A stretch of 64,000 bases of DNA from positions 1 through 64,000 of the forward strand of contig CAZSDP010000008.1 of assembly GCA_964605665.1 (NCBI GenBank). The letters are read 5' to 3'. Under the pieces are notes generated by a model. It saw only the letters and a list, made by a program, of their open reading frames with translations. It made no database searches and had not been told where the DNA came from. The position numbers were made by a program, and so were the translations under genes. This stretch comes from CAZSDP01 sp964605665 (lineage in GTDB: Bacteria > Planctomycetota > UBA8108 > UBA1146). Positions 62,244-64,000 of the stretch are shown here, piece by piece (positions within the stretch are counted from its first letter, which is position 1; each line of letters starts with the position of its first letter).

Positions 62244-64000
62244 ATGCGATTTGCATCCTTCCTCTGCATTTGTGTCTTCGCTCTTGCAATACCAGCAACG
62301 GCGATCGCCCAGCCGGTCAACGATGAGTGCTCAAACGCCCTCCCTCTCTTGGTGGGTGAAACTACTTTCAGCACCATTGCTGCGACCACCGATGGGAGCG
62401 ATCTATCCGGATTCTGCGAACTCGGACCGTTCGGAGACGACAACCTCCAAAATGACATCTGGTACACGTTCACCGCTCACAACACCGGTAACGTAGAACT
62501 ATCGGTGTGCAGTACCGCGAATTTCGACTCACGCCTTGCAGTTTACGAGTCGGAGACGTGCCCCGTCGGACCGGAGACAGTGGTCGCTTGCAACGACGAT
62601 GCGAGTGGCTGCGATCTCCTCACCAGCAAACTTACGTTCCCAGCAACTGCGGGAACGAAGTACCTCATTCGCCTCGGCGCATTTCGCGCATTCCAGCAAG
62701 GTTACGGAACACTCTCTTTGATCGAAGTTGTCTCCAGTGAATCGGATCTCTGCTTCGATGGGGTCGACAATGACTTCGATGGGTTGACCGATTGCGACGA
62801 TCCAGAATGCCAGTTCGACGGCGACGCAGACGGAACTCCTGACTGCGCGGATGGATGCCCAGACGATCCTCTCAAGATCGCGCCAGAGAATTGTGGCTGT
62901 GGGCAACCCGACATTGATAGCGACGGCGACGGAGTTCTCGATTGCGATGACCCCTGTCCGAACGACGAACTCAAGACTGATCCTGGTTCTTGTGGCTGTG
63001 GCGTTGTCGAAATCGATGGGGACTTGGATGGCACCCCAGACTGCATCGACGGCTGTCCGCAGGATCCAGAAAAGACCGACCCTGGATCGTGTGGATGCGG
63101 TGTTGCCGAAATCGATAGCGATGGTGACGGCTTCTTCGATTGCTGGGATCTCTGTCCCGATGACCCGCTGAAGACCAACCCCGGACAATGCGGTTGTCAT
63201 AACAGTGAGGTGGACAGCGACCTCGACGGGGCTCCCGATTGCGCCGACTTCTGCCCAGAGGACCCAACGAAGATCATTCCCGGCCTCTGTGGCTGCGGTA
63301 ATGCTGAGATCGACACTGACGGAGATCTCATTTGCGACATTTTCGACCAAGACGATGACGGAGACGGAGTCGACGACTCGTTCGATGTTGCGCCCTTAGA
63401 TCAATTCCTCTGTCAAGACTCTGATGGGGATGGTTGTGACGATTGTTTCAGTGGATCGATGGACATCATGGCGGACGGACCCGATGTCGATAGCGATGGA
63501 ATCTGCGACTTCGGAGATCCAGACGCTGACAATGACGGTGTACTCAACGGCGAAGATGCCGCCCCACTCGACGGTTTTTCTTGCTCCGATCTCGATGGTG
63601 ATGAGTGCGACGACTGCACTAGCGGTACGTTTGATGTACTCGAAGACGGAGCAGATCACGACAACGACGGTATCTGCGATGCGGGCGATGTCGATGACGA
63701 TAGCGATGGAGTTCCCGACCGATTTGACGGCAGTCCCTTCGACCGCTTCAGCTGCGGAGACTCTGATCAGGATGGTTGCGATGACTGCTCGACCGGCTTC
63801 TTCTTGCCGGCAAATGACGGACCGGACAACGACTTAGACGGCGTTTGTGACTTGAGCGATCTCGACGATGACAATGATGGAGTCGAAGATCTCGAGGACG
63901 CTGCTCCATTCGATCGCTTCCAATGCAGAGACTTGGACAACGACGACTGTGACGATTGCACCAGCGGTATCGATGCGATGCAAAACGACGGTCTTGACAA
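62244..64000 (+). CDS. Secreted thrombospondin-type-3-like calcium-repeat protein, 3'-truncated
   Basis: The frame stays open to the window end (585 codons seen). ATG 62244 follows AGG at a nine-base spacing. The signal peptide is MRFASFLCICVFALAIPATAIA. A beta-sandwich domain of the pre-peptidase C-terminal type covers about 23-165 (DIWYTFTAHNTGNVELSVCS, TKYLIRLGAFRAFQQGYGTL). Then come four Cys-rich repeats of DSDGDGVLDCDDPCPNDELK...CGCG form and, from about 365, repeats of DGDGCDDCFSG...DNDGVLNGEDAAPLDGFSC. The Asp pattern binds calcium and the Cys pairs suggest disulfides. Likely a large exported surface protein. Confidence 0.85.
   Translation, partial: MRFASFLCICVFALAIPATAIAQPVNDECSNALPLLVGETTFSTIAATTDGSDLSGFCELGPFGDDNLQNDIWYTFTAHNTGNVELSVCSTANFDSRLAVYESETCPVGPETVVACNDDASGCDLLTSKLTFPATAGTKYLIRLGAFRAFQQGYGTLSLIEVVSSESDLCFDGVDNDFDGLTDCDDPECQFDGDADGTPDCADGCPDDPLKIAPENCGCGQPDIDSDGDGVLDCDDPCPNDELKTDPGSCGCGVVEIDGDLDGTPDCIDGCPQDPEKTDPGSCGCGVAEIDSDGDGFFDCWDLCPDDPLKTNPGQCGCHNSEVDSDLDGAPDCADFCPEDPTKIIPGLCGCGNAEIDTDGDLICDIFDQDDDGDGVDDSFDVAPLDQFLCQDSDGDGCDDCFSGSMDIMADGPDVDSDGICDFGDPDADNDGVLNGEDAAPLDGFSCSDLDGDECDDCTSGTFDVLEDGADHDNDGICDAGDVDDDSDGVPDRFDGSPFDRFSCGDSDQDGCDDCSTGFFLPANDGPDNDLDGVCDLSDLDDDNDGVEDLEDAAPFDRFQCRDLDNDDCDDCTSGIDAMQNDGLD

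Noticed and set aside
1..64000. tRNA, rRNA, CRISPR arrays, insertion sequences or prophage
   Set aside because: Scanning for T-arm motifs, regular spaced repeats, transposase or integrase-like proteins gave nothing convincing. TTCGATC near 27318 lacks a proper stem.

Overview
The window is about 64 kb of bacterial chromosome from a diderm (Gram-negative type) organism, most likely a planctomycete or close PVC relative. This is an inference from gene content: a secreted propeller protein ends in the duplicated RGD-N-DG-VDLAD dockerin-like module common in planctomycetes, and there are many kelch, HEAT, FG-GAP and TPR lipoproteins, GYF_2-type membrane proteins and a membrane-anchored squalene-cyclase-like protein. 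Genes are dense, often joined by ATGA/GTGA overlaps, and several use TTG or GTG starts with good ribosome sites. I saw no rRNA, tRNA, insertion sequence, prophage or CRISPR array.

Region 1 (1-18.9 kb) is a type II secretion (T2SS) locus. gspE (cut by the window edge), F, G, H, I and J run on the plus strand. Three kelch-type lipoproteins (two of them a tandem duplicate) and a HEAT-repeat protein follow. On the minus strand a converging operon encodes GspK, a GspC-like protein, a PilM/GspL-like protein and a GspM-like protein. Region 2 (19-27 kb) is a minus-strand efflux operon: DUF971 protein, periplasmic adaptor, and two RND pumps. Region 3 (27-34 kb) holds hemF, a squalene-cyclase-like membrane protein, thiS-thiG, a CPBP protease and a double-HTH/S24-like regulator, then a possible structured RNA with its own terminator at 34.27-34.39 kb. 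Region 4 (34.5-41 kb, minus) holds a TPR lipoprotein, a GYF_2/membrane/CPBP three-gene operon and a YkgJ protein overlapping a HEAT-cyclophilin lipoprotein. Region 5 (41-55.4 kb) holds the dockerin-tailed propeller protein, a PEGA lipoprotein joined to murD, a spermidine-synthase-like protein, radA, an alpha/beta hydrolase, a SpoU methyltransferase, a nucleotide-sugar dehydratase, an M48 protease, a DCC-fused membrane protein, an ASPIC/UnbV lipoprotein and a TPR protein. Region 6 (55.4-64 kb) holds an aldehyde dehydrogenase, an NAD-linked formate dehydrogenase operon and the start of a large calcium-repeat secreted protein.

The most notable result is that the formate dehydrogenase alpha subunit is a selenoprotein. 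Two reading frames (59773-58700 and 58696-57008, minus) are one gene joined in frame by a UGA at 58699-58697. The UGA sits at the selenocysteine position (DNCSRA-U-HSPTVAGL). It is followed 18 nt later by a GGUCU apical loop on a six-pair stem, the same UGA-to-loop spacing and loop sequence as I recall for the E. coli fdhF SECIS. An automatic caller would split it into two genes or call a pseudogene. The other open question is the link between the T2SS and the lipoproteins embedded in its locus.
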